Assembly (NCBI GenBank): GCA_947561715.1
Contig: OX387200.1
Location: forward strand, 4,342,501-4,406,500
Length of the DNA stretch: 64,000 nucleotides
Reading direction: 5' to 3'
Origin: Ascidia mentula
Taxonomy: Eukaryota > Chordata > Ascidiacea > Phlebobranchia > Ascidiidae
Shown piece after piece: positions 1-10,500 of the stretch (position 1 is the stretch's first letter; every line of letters begins with the position of its first letter). The notes under the pieces are model-generated. The model was not told where the DNA came from. It saw nothing but the letters and a program-made list of their open reading frames with translations, and made no database searches. The translations under genes and the position numbers were made by a program.

Positions 1-720
1 GTTTCGTTTTAATGAGCAAATAGCTATGATGTCGGAATGTATCAATTAACAAGATTTTTTCGGTTAACTTTGTGAAAATTCTTGACATGCAAAAAGACTT
101 GGTAAAAAAAATCTTACTCGGTTGTATAGAGTCAGCTAAGATGGCAAGACAGCGTCTTTCACAAAATCGACGAAAAAATATGCAAAAAACGGTATGTGTG
201 TCCTTAAACGTCCTTGTTCTTCATTTAAAACGTCTGATACGGTAGAATAAAAAAATTGGTGCAGCAGTTGGTGTTTGACATTTGGAAGGTTGAGGGGATT
301 AAGCTTACATTGATTATAAACATATTAGTAGGCATAATCTCCACAAGTACTTTCATAACTTATCGAAAACACAGGTTCAACATATCGTCATGTCACAATA
401 ACTAGTACAGAAAATCCACATCGCAAATAAGTTTTACAAGACTACAACGTAAGAGGCAGGAACATCACCAGAATCGAACATTTCAACCAAAGAAAAGAAA
501 ACAAGACGCATAAAAATGTATTTTGATTGAGACGTTTTTGTTGGCACTGTAACATCCGCCCATTGCAAACCATATACATAGCGATATAATGCGTTGTTGA
601 CAACAGTGCACAAGTATTGTATGAAATATTATCCTGTTTACATTCAAAATCCGTATAAAACTAACCAATTTAATGTGACCAAAATAACTTTTTGAATTCT
701 AGCGACATCATGTGACTTTA
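1..720. other. No gene recognised
   Basis: AT-rich sequence with only short open frames that resemble nothing I know and lack convincing splice or codon signals. I see no tRNA, repeat array or promoter that I could defend before the CCAAT/TATA pair just downstream. Confidence 0.5.
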
Positions 721-724
721 TTGA

Positions 725-757
725 CCAATCAGCTTTCAGCAGGGAGAGCATAAAAAG
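725..757 (+). promoter_or_regulatory. Candidate CCAAT and TATA-like promoter
   Basis: CCAATC lies at 725-730 and ATAAAAAG at 750-757, spaced as in a compact polymerase II promoter. A start near 780-785 would give a 5' leader of about 100 nt before the ATG at 883, and an AATAAA-rich stretch follows at 1113-1124. The grouping is suggestive only; no transcript data are available. Confidence 0.3.
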
Positions 758-882
758 CTCAGTATACACTTATAATCCCATTCTACTTTGCCACTGCTAT
801 TTACTCTGAGCTACTTAAATCTGGTAGAATCAACGTTTGCAAAGTTATAACTGCAACAAATACTTCAACCGAAGATTTCGTG

Positions 883-1071
883 ATGTACAGTTTTGGTAAA
901 CCGAATGACTTCATCGAGTATAACAGTTCTCCAGAGAATTCGCAAAGCTCTGCTTAGCTTATCAGGCGAGGCAGAAGGATTCTAAACAGACCTAGAGAAT
1001 CACCACGCGCTCGCGCCATTCAGGCACTGTTAAATATCTCTGAAACACTTAAAGTTTTTAACAGCGCTTGA
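883..1071 (+). CDS. Small hypothetical gene with an in-frame TAG
   Basis: An ATG at 883 opens a 24-codon frame ending in TAG at 955-957. The same frame then continues without further stops for 37 codons to TGA at 1069-1071. The second half is Arg-rich at first (RRGRRILNRPRESPRARA) and then reads like an amphipathic helix (IQALLNISETLKVFNSA), which looks protein-like. A TATA-like box lies 126 nt upstream and a poly(A) signal about 45 nt downstream, so the whole could be a one-exon gene of about 350 bp. It may be a pseudogene, a read-through gene or chance. No family is recognised. Confidence 0.28.
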
Positions 1072-1322
1072 ATTTGTGGAAAAGTATGGGAGCATAGAAT
1101 GAGTTCGCACGAAATAAATAAAATATTGCAAAATTACACAAGCCAAAACAAACAAATTTCACACTTTTGTTGGGCATTTAAATACTGTAGTATTGGCAAC
1201 CAGTACATAAACATACCAAAATACTAAAAACATTCAAACACCGGCTTATTTGTCCAAAACGTTTTGTCGAAGGCAAAAATTCACGGTAGTGTGAATAATA
1301 ATGTATTATATTATCAAAAATT

Positions 1323-2380
1323 TTAAATCGAGTGAACTCTGCACGTTTTGTGATGCAGTGGAAGCATTTCTTGCAAACTTTGTCTCCATCTTCGGCACTC
1401 GAGGTATTCACCGATATAGTGGGCCTTTTCCTCGTTGGAACTTGAACTGGATTTGGAACTGAATGAGGATTTGGAATTGGAGCTCGAGCCACTGTTGGAT
1501 GAACCCTGTACACTTATAGACAATCCGTGGGAGATTCCCAACGCAGATTTCTTCGTTTGCTTCATAACTGGTTCGTGCGATGTGCCACTGTCGCAACATA
1601 GACACGAACCTTTCTTAAATGGGCCGATCTGAAGAACTTTCCCATTTCTGTCACCGATCAAGTTGGAGCCACCGTGGGCAATTTTGTCGTTCTTGTATTC
1701 CACGTTAAGCACAAGCTATGATTAAAACAAGTAGGTTTTAGAAGAACTGTGCTTCTGGCGTAAGGCTGCGTAAATTCTATTTCTAACCGACGTTTCGTCT
1801 GCCATCCAGCGAGACTTCTTACAGGTTAGCAACAGTAACACTACAACACAGGCATTATTTTAACATTGAAAAGGGTGATTTTAGAGTTTGAAAACTAAAG
1901 TTTAAAGGTTTGATTTGCTTGGGCCATGTAAAAGATATTGTGACAAAATCAGCTTATTTGTTTTACATTTAACACAGCTACCTTTGCTAAGTTTTCTGTT
2001 GCCAGCGAAGCTCCACCGATGCAAATAATTGCTGTGCATTTCTTAATTTTGTCGAACAGCGGTGTGCCCTGGAGTTCTTTGTACGCGTCGCAAACCATCT
2101 TCGCACCGTGGCTGTGGGCAAACCACACCAGACTAACGTGGTCGCAAAAGGCCTGCTTGTAGACAATTCCTTTTATCCGATCCATCAACTTCCGATCCGG
2201 TTTTATTGCCAATTTGCACTCATTAGGGAGAATGTCCTTGTGCTGAGGTTGAAACTGAAGACCAAATATACTCTCTGTCAATTGCCTGAACGGGACCTTG
2301 AAGTCGTCAGGATTATTTCCACCCAAGCCAGCCACGTAATACACACTTGCGTGACGGCACATAACAGCTTTTTCAGGCAT
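1323..2380 (-). CDS. Alpha/beta-hydrolase-like protein, paralogue B
   Basis: A two-exon gene: exon 1 2380-1982 (133 codons, ends LAK before a GTAGCT donor) and exon 2 1715-1323 (begins LVLNVEYKN after a TAG acceptor), giving 263 aa. Exon 1 has a hydrophobic strand plus glycine turn (YYVAGLGG) and a WFAHSHGAKM motif that resembles a nucleophile elbow with Ser flanked by His, as in lipase-like alpha/beta hydrolases. Exon 2 has a Cys pair, a poly-Ser tract and GEYLECRRWR near the C-terminus. The start is chosen at MPEKAVM because it matches the start of the neighbouring paralogue in position and because a splice acceptor (AG at 2412-2413) lies just upstream. It follows its paralogue on the same strand with only 196 nt between the stop and this ATG. 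I do not recognise the family; hydrolase activity is inference. Confidence 0.6.
1788..1825 (-). other. Degenerate hammerhead-like core in intron
   Basis: Read on the minus strand, the intron of the preceding gene contains CTGTAAGA, a possible stem (GTCT..AGAC) and GAAAC followed by GTCGG. This has the order of a hammerhead core, but the CUGANGA box is altered and no closing helices are evident. It is probably a relic of a dispersed repeat. Confidence 0.25.
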
Positions 2381-2410
2381 GTCGATTATGTCTACTATAC
2401 CGTACTTATC

Positions 2411-2576
2411 TCTGTGAAACGAAACAGAAATTAGAAGTGGGAATATATACAAACAACACCATTAACAAATTTTCAAACCGTAAACAATCGTAAATGCATT
2501 CAAAAACAACCATTTTGTCACACATTTCAACCAATTACTTTTGGAAACATTAAATTTAGTAACGCAAACAAGAGTA
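2411..2576 (-). other. Intercistronic gap with splice acceptor
   Basis: Only 166 nt separate the stop of paralogue A (2577) from a pyrimidine-rich acceptor (TTTCGTTTCACAG, last base 2412) that precedes the ATG of paralogue B. No promoter-like element is visible. Ascidians are known to process polycistronic transcripts by spliced-leader trans-splicing, and this spacing and acceptor would suit that; a cis-spliced upstream exon is the alternative. Confidence 0.35.
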
Positions 2577-3622
2577 TTAAAATTCTTCCGCGCAAGGACA
2601 ATCGTTTTTCGAGTTCACAGCCAAGTCGTTCATCAATCCAATCCTCCATCGCCGACAGGTGAGATATTCACCAATGAAGTGACCTCTGACCTTTGTCGAA
2701 TGTGAAACCATTCCGAAAAATCTGAGAAGGTCCCAAATGTATGACCAAAAACTCCAACTGAAAAATCCGGTTGAAACCGCTTGTGCCTGGTTGGCGTGGT
2801 CTCTTGGCTCAACTTCAATGCTGTTGTGACTGCCGCAACACTTGCAATCGCCGTTTTCGATGGGTCCGATTTCGATACATTGCTCGTTGTGGCTTCCCAT
2901 GCCCAGGGTTGCTCCGGCTTTCGAGTGATAATCGTTCTTGCAATCCACGTTCAACACGAACTGTGTAAAATAGGTAGCGATTTAAAATTATGTGGCACTA
3001 ATAGGTCTTGTAACCGCCAATTAACATTTCACACCAAACGTTATTGACTAAAACCCCATCGGTTAAAATATATATGGACTGGCATTTTATGCTCAAAACA
3101 CATAAGTTTAGGTATGTGTATTTCATCATAGGTCCTATATTTTAGCAAAAAGTTTCAATTCCAACTAGTGCTTGTGATTCACAACACTATAGTTACCTGT
3201 GCAAGGTCTTGGTTAGCAAACGCCACTCCACCCAAAGTGATGATTGCCATTCTTCTTTTGATGTGTTCGAGCGTCTCAGGGGAAACTTCCATTTCAATCT
3301 CCTTCACATTCTCAATCAGCATTTTAGCGCCGTGACTGTGGGCGAAGAAGACCAAACCGATTTTGTCACATTTCCGATCTGCGAGTGAGAACACGAGTTC
3401 CTTTATGGATGCGCTCAGTTCCTGGTCAGCGGCTGTTCCTCCAAAAGCCCCAACGATGTTGCTGCTGTTGGTGAGAATCTTTAACTGTCGCGTCTTGTAG
3501 TTGATGCCGAAAATGGTCTCGCGCAAATCTCGGGCATCTTGCTTTGCGTCCCTCTCGCGAAAGCCGCCAAGTCCAAGCACAACTACCGTTTGAAAGTTTT
3601 TGCATAACTTGCTTACAGACAT
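2577..3622 (-). CDS. Alpha/beta-hydrolase-like protein, paralogue A
   Basis: A two-exon gene: exon 1 3622-3197 (ends DLAQ, GTAACT donor) and exon 2 2960-2577 (begins FVLNVDCKND after a TTTACACAG acceptor), 269 aa. It matches the downstream paralogue in intron position and phase and in motifs: VVVLGLGGF strand-turn near residue 15, FFAHSHGAKM around the middle, IGPIENGDCKCCGS and GEYLTCRRWR in exon 2. The Ser in HSHGA is the plausible nucleophile, but I cannot place the Asp and His of a triad. An open frame continues upstream at 3965-3678 and could join in frame through a 46-nt intron (3677-3632), which would make a 368-aa protein. I prefer the shorter start because paralogue B has no such extension. 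The family is unrecognised. Confidence 0.6.
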
Positions 3623-3965
3623 TATTGTGATCTGCTATTCACAATTTCTCAGAGCTAGATTCAAAAGTAACACTAACCAATCCAAAACAAGTGTTTTCTT
3701 CAGCAATGGTGTATTGTTTATAACCAAACCAATTAACCATTAGGCTGTTAACCAATTCACACAGCGATGCCCTTCCAAGTAACACGATACCCTGTATACC
3801 CCACTCGAGTTTTTGTGACACACCAATACCAACGACACTGTTATTAGCCACGTTCCGCACTGTTGATTTGTTATCGTCTAGCTGTAGTAAGAGGTTCCGC
3901 TTTTTACATTCCATCAAGCGTGGGCAGCTGCTGGGTTGGCGCACCACTGCTACATCTATGCGCAT

Positions 3966-5229
3966 TACAAATACCGAACTAGACTTAACTTTGAAACATT
4001 GTATGTAGGTTTACCCGCGCCATTAAACATTGCTAAAAGCTTATTTCCATTAGTTTTTACAGGTTGATGTTGACGTCGTACAGCACAATTTAGCCTACTG
4101 TTATATTTGTATCTCTTCTCAATCTACTATAACCTTTGTCGTAAGATGAAATCTTAACTGTAATAAAATCCCGCTGACAATTGTTAAGTACGGTACACCA
4201 GTCAACCGAAGTGTCAGGCAACTTTAAACACTGTAGCCTACCTCCTCGCTGCAGCCCAGATATGCGTTGAAAAAGAGGAACCGAAATCACCAAGTAGAGA
4301 AACGCAGTTTAGGCTTCTGACCACAAACAGGAACCATGTATTGGCAACTAGTTCTTCAAATTGATCGTGGTCTATACTTTATGCACCTTCACGAGGTCGA
4401 ATATTCTTTAAACTTGATATAGAATGTCAGCAAACTTTGTTGAAGCAGCACGGAATAATTTGCATTGGCGATAATTACCTTTTCGTTTTTTTGGTCGGCG
4501 ATGATATCCTATTTTGCGGATTTGATTATTTCCCCCTCAAAATCTTGTGTTATCACTACCAAGTCCAATGTTACTTGTATGTAAATTGTAGCGTTGGAGT
4601 CGTTCCGCCTGATTTACCGTGTGCGCTCAGGTGTGTCAATATTTATTAAAGGTAACGAAAGTGGAATATCTGGAGGCTCGGAATTATAATCCATTTAAAC
4701 GAATTAGTTTTTTTTTACCGATTGTTAACGCACTTAGAATTCACTATAACCCAAATATGACCGATCAAAATTTTCCTATGGCTATTACATTTTGTGACAA
4801 AAAAAATTAACCGAATTTTTTTTGTATTATCACGCCACTTGCTTTTAGTAAAACGTCGACTTTGTGTGTGGTCAGAAACTGTTTTAACGTATTTGTTTGA
4901 AATGACTGATTAGTCAGTAGTGTTGCGACTTTATATACACCTTGCATTGTTATTGGCCGCAGTTTGGTCTGGTCAGACGGTTTAGCCTATATGACGTATT
5001 GCCTTGACGTCAGTGATGCGATTGCAGCGTAACTAAGGGATATACAGTGCCTTTTAAAAAGCTCATCGATTATTGCAAAATCGTTCAACACGCGCATAAT
5101 CGAAGGAATATATATATATTTCGCCCTTAGGGCATTATCAGTATTCTTATTTGAATATAATCTGGGGATAACAGACACTCAGATAACAGATAGCTCACAA
5201 GCGCATAAGATTTTGTGAAAAATTGGTAA
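3966..5229. other. No gene recognised
   Basis: Short frames on both strands (for example 4090-4293 minus and 4437-4649 plus) show no recognisable domain and no consistent splice partners. The 5' regions of paralogue A (minus) and of the ORF at 5230 (plus) must lie here, but I cannot point to a clear promoter. Confidence 0.4.
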
Positions 5230-5553
5230 ATGAAGCGAAGTTTTTTTTCCATCGATGTTAAAACCTACAGACTATCAGTGATAAGTTTCGTCTCGCATTG
5301 TGACGTCACAAACCAATCTCAAAAATATGTAAAAACGAACAAAAACGTTATTTGTGTGCTTTGCGACACAACTCCGGCTGTGAAAACATCAAAACTTGTA
5401 TTGACGAGAAAAATCACGGACGATTACTCTTTGCACATCGAAAAAGATCAACCGTGTACCCCTGCGACATCTTCTCATACGTCACTTGGCAGTTTCAAGT
5501 TATCGTCTTTCAAACCCCATCAAGATAGTGCAGGTGCCGACTGTGTTATTTAA
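5230..5553 (+). CDS. Hypothetical protein or terminal exon
   Basis: An open frame of 107 codons. The last 60 residues are Ser/Thr/Lys-rich (LHIEKDQPCTPATSS, then LGSFKLSSFKPHQDS) and read like the cytoplasmic tail or disordered C-terminus of a larger protein. A possible splice acceptor (AAACCTACAG, ending 5270) inside the frame would make this a terminal exon. A poly(A) signal (AATAAATAAA) on the same strand at about 5900-5909 fits a 3' UTR of about 350 nt. No family is recognised and the start is uncertain. Confidence 0.3.
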   Translation: MKRSFFSIDVKTYRLSVISFVSHCDVTNQSQKYVKTNKNVICVLCDTTPAVKTSKLVLTRKITDDYSLHIEKDQPCTPATSSHTSLGSFKLSSFKPHQDSAGADCVI

Positions 5554-7594
5554 CACTTGATACGTGTGTGTTCTCGACATCCGAACTAGAGAAAACAGTT
5601 CGATCTTGTTTAACAATATACTTTTGCACTTCGTACGTTTTGGTTGATAGGTTAGCGGTTGCCGTTGTCCCGTTATGTACGTAATAAACGGTTCACGCCA
5701 CAAAAAATGTTTTATTTGTTAAATTACTGATTTAATTTTTTTCTTCACAAAAACACCACGTGTTTTGAATTTGCCAGTGCTATAAGTAAAGCATTTAATG
5801 ACATTGACATTCGTCCACATAAAAATGAGGGTTTAACTACATGCTTCTTCGTAACAACTAAGTGAAAACAATTGGATAGTAACAGGAGGGTGATGGCAAT
5901 AAATAAAGCTTTGTTTGTGCCCCGAGTATCATGGCTTCATTAAAGGGTCCACATTGCGACAGATTTTTTCAAGGGACAACATTTTTGTGTATGACATAAA
6001 TCATAGGAAAACATACCTACCATTTAAGAATATTTTTTAAGGAATACGGTAGTGTGTGCACAACAAAAAATGCCTTGTGGAACAGCCTTGAAGCGCCATG
6101 CAGTTTTTGAAGTGAAAAGTGCAGTACTCTAATCTAAACAAGCCTTTTTATAAGTTTTGTAATACACAGTAAAATTGCATTTGTGGGAAAACTGTCAGTA
6201 TTGTGCACCTTGTACATGTAAGTGTATTATTGTTTTATAGAAACACTCTCAGTAGGTTTCAGTTGCAACTCAATCCATTAACCAAATCGACCAGCTCATT
6301 ATACCAAGCATTTATATCAATAAACTAGTCAAGAAGGTTGAGAGATTATTAAGTGTGCAATTTTGGTGTGTTGATTAAAAAAAAACACAGTTCCAAGCTA
6401 ACGCTGCAAAAACTTTTAAACTACATTGAAATTTGTGTTCGTTTGTACTTTTCATGGAGTTTAACATTGACTGCTTGAAGTCCACAATGATGAAACAAAA
6501 GCATCTTGGTTTTAACCAATTTGAATAGCAAGAGCAACTTAGTATATTTCTGTATCAATAAAGAGGTTTCAAATATTCTATACAAGAAGATACCCAATAC
6601 TGTTGCAAAGTGTAAAGTAATTAATGTTTGGCTTTTTCCTAACAGTTGTGTGTATTGACAAGTAACCTATTGTCAATGTTCTATGTAATGACAAAGATTT
6701 GTTTGTATTGTATTGGATACATTAAGATTGGAGAAAGAAGTTAATCTGTATGATGATCTTCTATGCAAGCGTTACAGCAGTTGTGAGTTTCTCTGCAAGC
6801 GTTAAAGCAGTTGTCAAACAGAATGCTCAACGGTCATTTCACAAAGTGAAGAGACATTTGGTGTGTAAGTGTTTGAATGTTGCAATTGTCCAGAAAAGGT
6901 CTCAATGTGTAGGAAATCACTGAAGACACATACAGACTCCAATGGATTCTCCACAAAATAAGAGATGTTGCCCCCCCAGATAAAATGTCACGTAGAAGTC
7001 TTGGTTTCTTAAAGAGTATTTTTAAAATAATACAAGAATTGTGCAACTAAAGGTAGGTTATCACTTTAAGGAAAAATGGGGGAATGGATAAAACACATCA
7101 CTTGCACATTTTGCCTCTGACCTGAAGTTGCCATACACCGAAGGTTTTCTTAAACTAATCAGAATTCCCTTTTACTGAAACACTTTCTAGAATTTTACCA
7201 TTGAATATGTTGTGTATAAACAACTGAAATGAAGCTTCAAATGCCATCAACTTTGCCTTTATCTGGGGTATTAGTTGATAATTATTCAGTAATTGAATCA
7301 AACAAGTGTTTGGTATCAAAGGTAGTCATTGTGAATATCAAGATGTTTTCCTTTAAAATAAGTTAATTCTACTTGAAGTCATTTACTCAAAAGCATATTT
7401 TGTTGAATAGTATGACAGGTTGTGGTTCTTGTTTTGTTTCCTCAAAAAAAAAGTGGTGTGTCAAGTTTATGTCATTACTGATTTTTAACAGTTGTTTAAG
7501 TATGATATGTGGAGTTGAGAAGCAACCGACTTCCATCTGTCCACCTAAAACCTGAAACACAATGAAATAGATTGGATCTCATCCTTACCTTGTA
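5554..7594. other. 3' UTRs and intergenic sequence
   Basis: This holds the likely 3' UTR of the plus-strand ORF (to about 5920) and the 3' UTR of the minus-strand HNRNPUL-like gene. Short ORFs look like noise. One 30-bp sequence is tandemly duplicated at 6761-6790 and 6791-6820 (GCAAGCGTTA core). Nothing else stands out. Confidence 0.45.
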
Positions 7595-10500
7595 TCACAT
7601 TGGACCACGCATGGGCATTTGGGGCCTCGGGGGCCGCATGCCCCTGCCCATCATTCTTATTCCTGGCCTTGGTCCACTTGGATGTCTTGCTCCTTGAAGT
7701 AACAATAAATTTATCTCATTTTACTCAAACCGACACATAAGTTCAGCACGTATTTAACCTACAAACCTCTAAATCGCATTCCACCACCAAAACCTCTTGG
7801 CATTCGTGGTCTTGGCCCCCTAAACCCTGGAAATCTGGGTGGTGGTCCACCGAAAGGCATTCCACCAGGTGGTCCACCATACTCTGGGCCTGGAAAATCT
7901 CCCATTCCGAAACCTTGGTCATAACCAGGCCCATCGTCAAAACCAAAGGGTGGCTCTTGTTCACCGGGTGTAGCTAAAATATATCAGATAAAAATTTTTG
8001 TGCTTCAGGCATTAACTTGATATTTGGAAAAAACTCAAACGACAACTGGATTGAGTCATACTTACCCAGTAAAATTTTTTTTGGTGGTTGTTCTTCAAAA
8101 TCTTCAGGTGCATTAGGTCTGCAGAAAAACAACATATAACTGTTCGTCAACTTAATATAACAAATGTTGGGCATTTAGAATACAAGACATGGTTTGAAAT
8201 TTGTCACATATAAACAGTTAAACACCATTACCGGAAATGTGGTCTAACAGGGGGAACAGGGCCTCTTAGTTGTCCCTGTCCCATTGGCCTAGGGGTTCTA
8301 AGCAATGGTCCTCTGGGTGCTCTTGGCAGTGGAACATGTGGCATTCTTGGTTCATGAAATGGGGTTCTGTTTTGCATCATAGGCTCTTCAATTTCCATAT
8401 CTATTTTAAAAACATGGACTTGTGAAGGAAGGTATATAAAGTTACCGCACTTAAAACAAAACATAATGCAATTTTTGTGTTGAGCAACAGTATGCAAATC
8501 ATAATTGAGGTCAGAATGTCTGAAATACATATCTACCACAGTGATTGGAACATAGGGACGATGACACAGTAACTACAGAACTTATACCTGCTCCTCCACT
8601 ATCGACAAAACCTCTAGGTCTGAATCCGGGATCTGCCCAATCACCGTCATCCTAAATTGAGTTCAACTGTTATGACTGCACCATATTGTCTCCTAATTTT
8701 ATTTCAAAGCAAGGTTTCTTACCTGGACTGTGTGGGTTTTTCTTATGTTGGCCAAGCTTGCTTTGAGTTTGTCAAAATCAACACTCGCCAGTTTGGACAA
8801 TGTAGCCTGATCTGCTCCACAATCTATCAAACATACAAAATGGAATAGGTTCAGGCATGGTTTTTAAGTTTAACAGTGGATGTTTTCCTTTAGCCAGATG
8901 TAAAAATAGAGATAAGCACAGTTTCCAGATACTATCTTTTTGCTTCATGATGCAATTATTTTCCCAAGACATGTAACCAAACATTTTAACTTCTCATTGC
9001 AACTACTGGAGAAGTTTGTATGTTTTTACTCACCATACAACTCAGAAACCTCATCCACCGGTGTATTATCAATGGGCATGACCATGTTTTGCTTTGGAGT
9101 AGGTAACAACCCAGGCTTGGCACCACCTTGTGGTGCACTGTAATCAGGTTCCGGACCTTTTCCTTCTCTGGAGAGTGGATGACGATCTTTTTCCTCCTGA
9201 CAATTACTTCCTCCTCTTCCTGGATCTGATCTTCGTGGTGAACGTCTATCCGACAATCCTCTTCGTGTTGGAGAAGATCTTCTTCCCCCTCTGTCCTCTC
9301 GCTTTGTTCTCGGCTCATGTCGAGATCTCGGGTCATCTCTATCACGTCTTCTTTCCCCTCTATCATCACGGGACTTTGAGGACGACCTTGACCTTTTTTC
9401 TTCATCGCCTCTTGCTCTTCTATCATCTCTGTTTCTTCTTTCATCTCTTCGCGACCGGCTTCCATCTCTGTCGTGGAAACGATCTATTGGACTTCTCTCC
9501 CTATCCCTCCTAGTTGGTCTTTCACTGTGTTGTTCATCCCTCCTGCTTCGTTCTTCCCTTCTTTGTTGAAGGGATTCATCTTGAATTGATGGTAAGGACC
9601 TTTGCTTCGCTGGCGGAGGTTGGTTACCAGTAATCATTGACTGCTGCTGCTGCTGGTCAAAAAACAGCAATTGTTTTTGATCGTCAGCTGTTAGGTCAAA
9701 TTGCCCACTTCCTCTTTGATCCAAGTCATCTTGGTTTGTGTTCCACTTACTTATTTCATTTTTAGGTTTTACAGATTTGTTGTCACTTGGAAATTGTGCC
9801 ACAGCAGAACGATTGTCTGGAGGAGGAGGTGGTCCATCGAACCTATTTTGCTGCATCTGGCCATAATTGGCTTCTTGGTAATTAGGCCCACTAAAACGAT
9901 TTGGTTGTTGTTCAGTGTCCGGCCGGTGACCCAACAAAGGCCTTCGCATTTGCGGAGGACCACGATTGTCATACGGTGGTTGCTCAATAAAGGGCTGTTG
10001 CACAAACCCTCTATCATGGAATGAAGAATCATTTTGCGGACAGTTTGGCCTATTCTGCGTTGGTTGGTTGTTGGCTTGTTGTCTGGTTGATAAAGATTAA
10101 ATATTGTTAATTGGAATAGTGGAAAACAAACTTATCGAATATATTACTGCAAGCGACCAGTGAATTTTTGTTTTGATATTGCAGTGGGCAACTTTACCCA
10201 CCTCTGAGAGATTATGTTAACAAATACATCAAATAAGAAACTAACTTGCTTACTACAACTAACAGTACATATTTTTCTGTAAGGCAATCCAACGTAGTCT
10301 GACCATAAACATTTTACGTGCCATTACCTGTATTCGTCACCATTAAAATCATTTCTGTTATGCTGTGGAATTCCACCAGGAAAGTCCCTCTGAAATGATT
10401 GTTGAGAAAATTGACCACCATTGTTATTTTGCCTAGAGTTGTCTGGTGGCCCGTAGCCCGCCTCCCTGCTTTGTGGGCCTCCGCCCCTTTCAATTCTATA

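Noticed and set aside
1435-1632. Plus-strand Glu/Leu-rich open frame
   Set aside because: It is the antisense shadow of the Ser-rich exon 2 of the minus-strand hydrolase-like gene.
3678-3965. In-frame upstream extension of hydrolase-like paralogue A
   Set aside because: It would need a 46-nt intron and has no counterpart in paralogue B, whose start aligns with the ATG at 3622; kept only as an alternative.
8986-9513. Open frames on both strands rich in Glu or aromatic residues
   Set aside because: They are alternative frames of the RS/RD-rich exon 10082-9034 of the HNRNPUL-like gene, whose repetitive codons keep several frames open.
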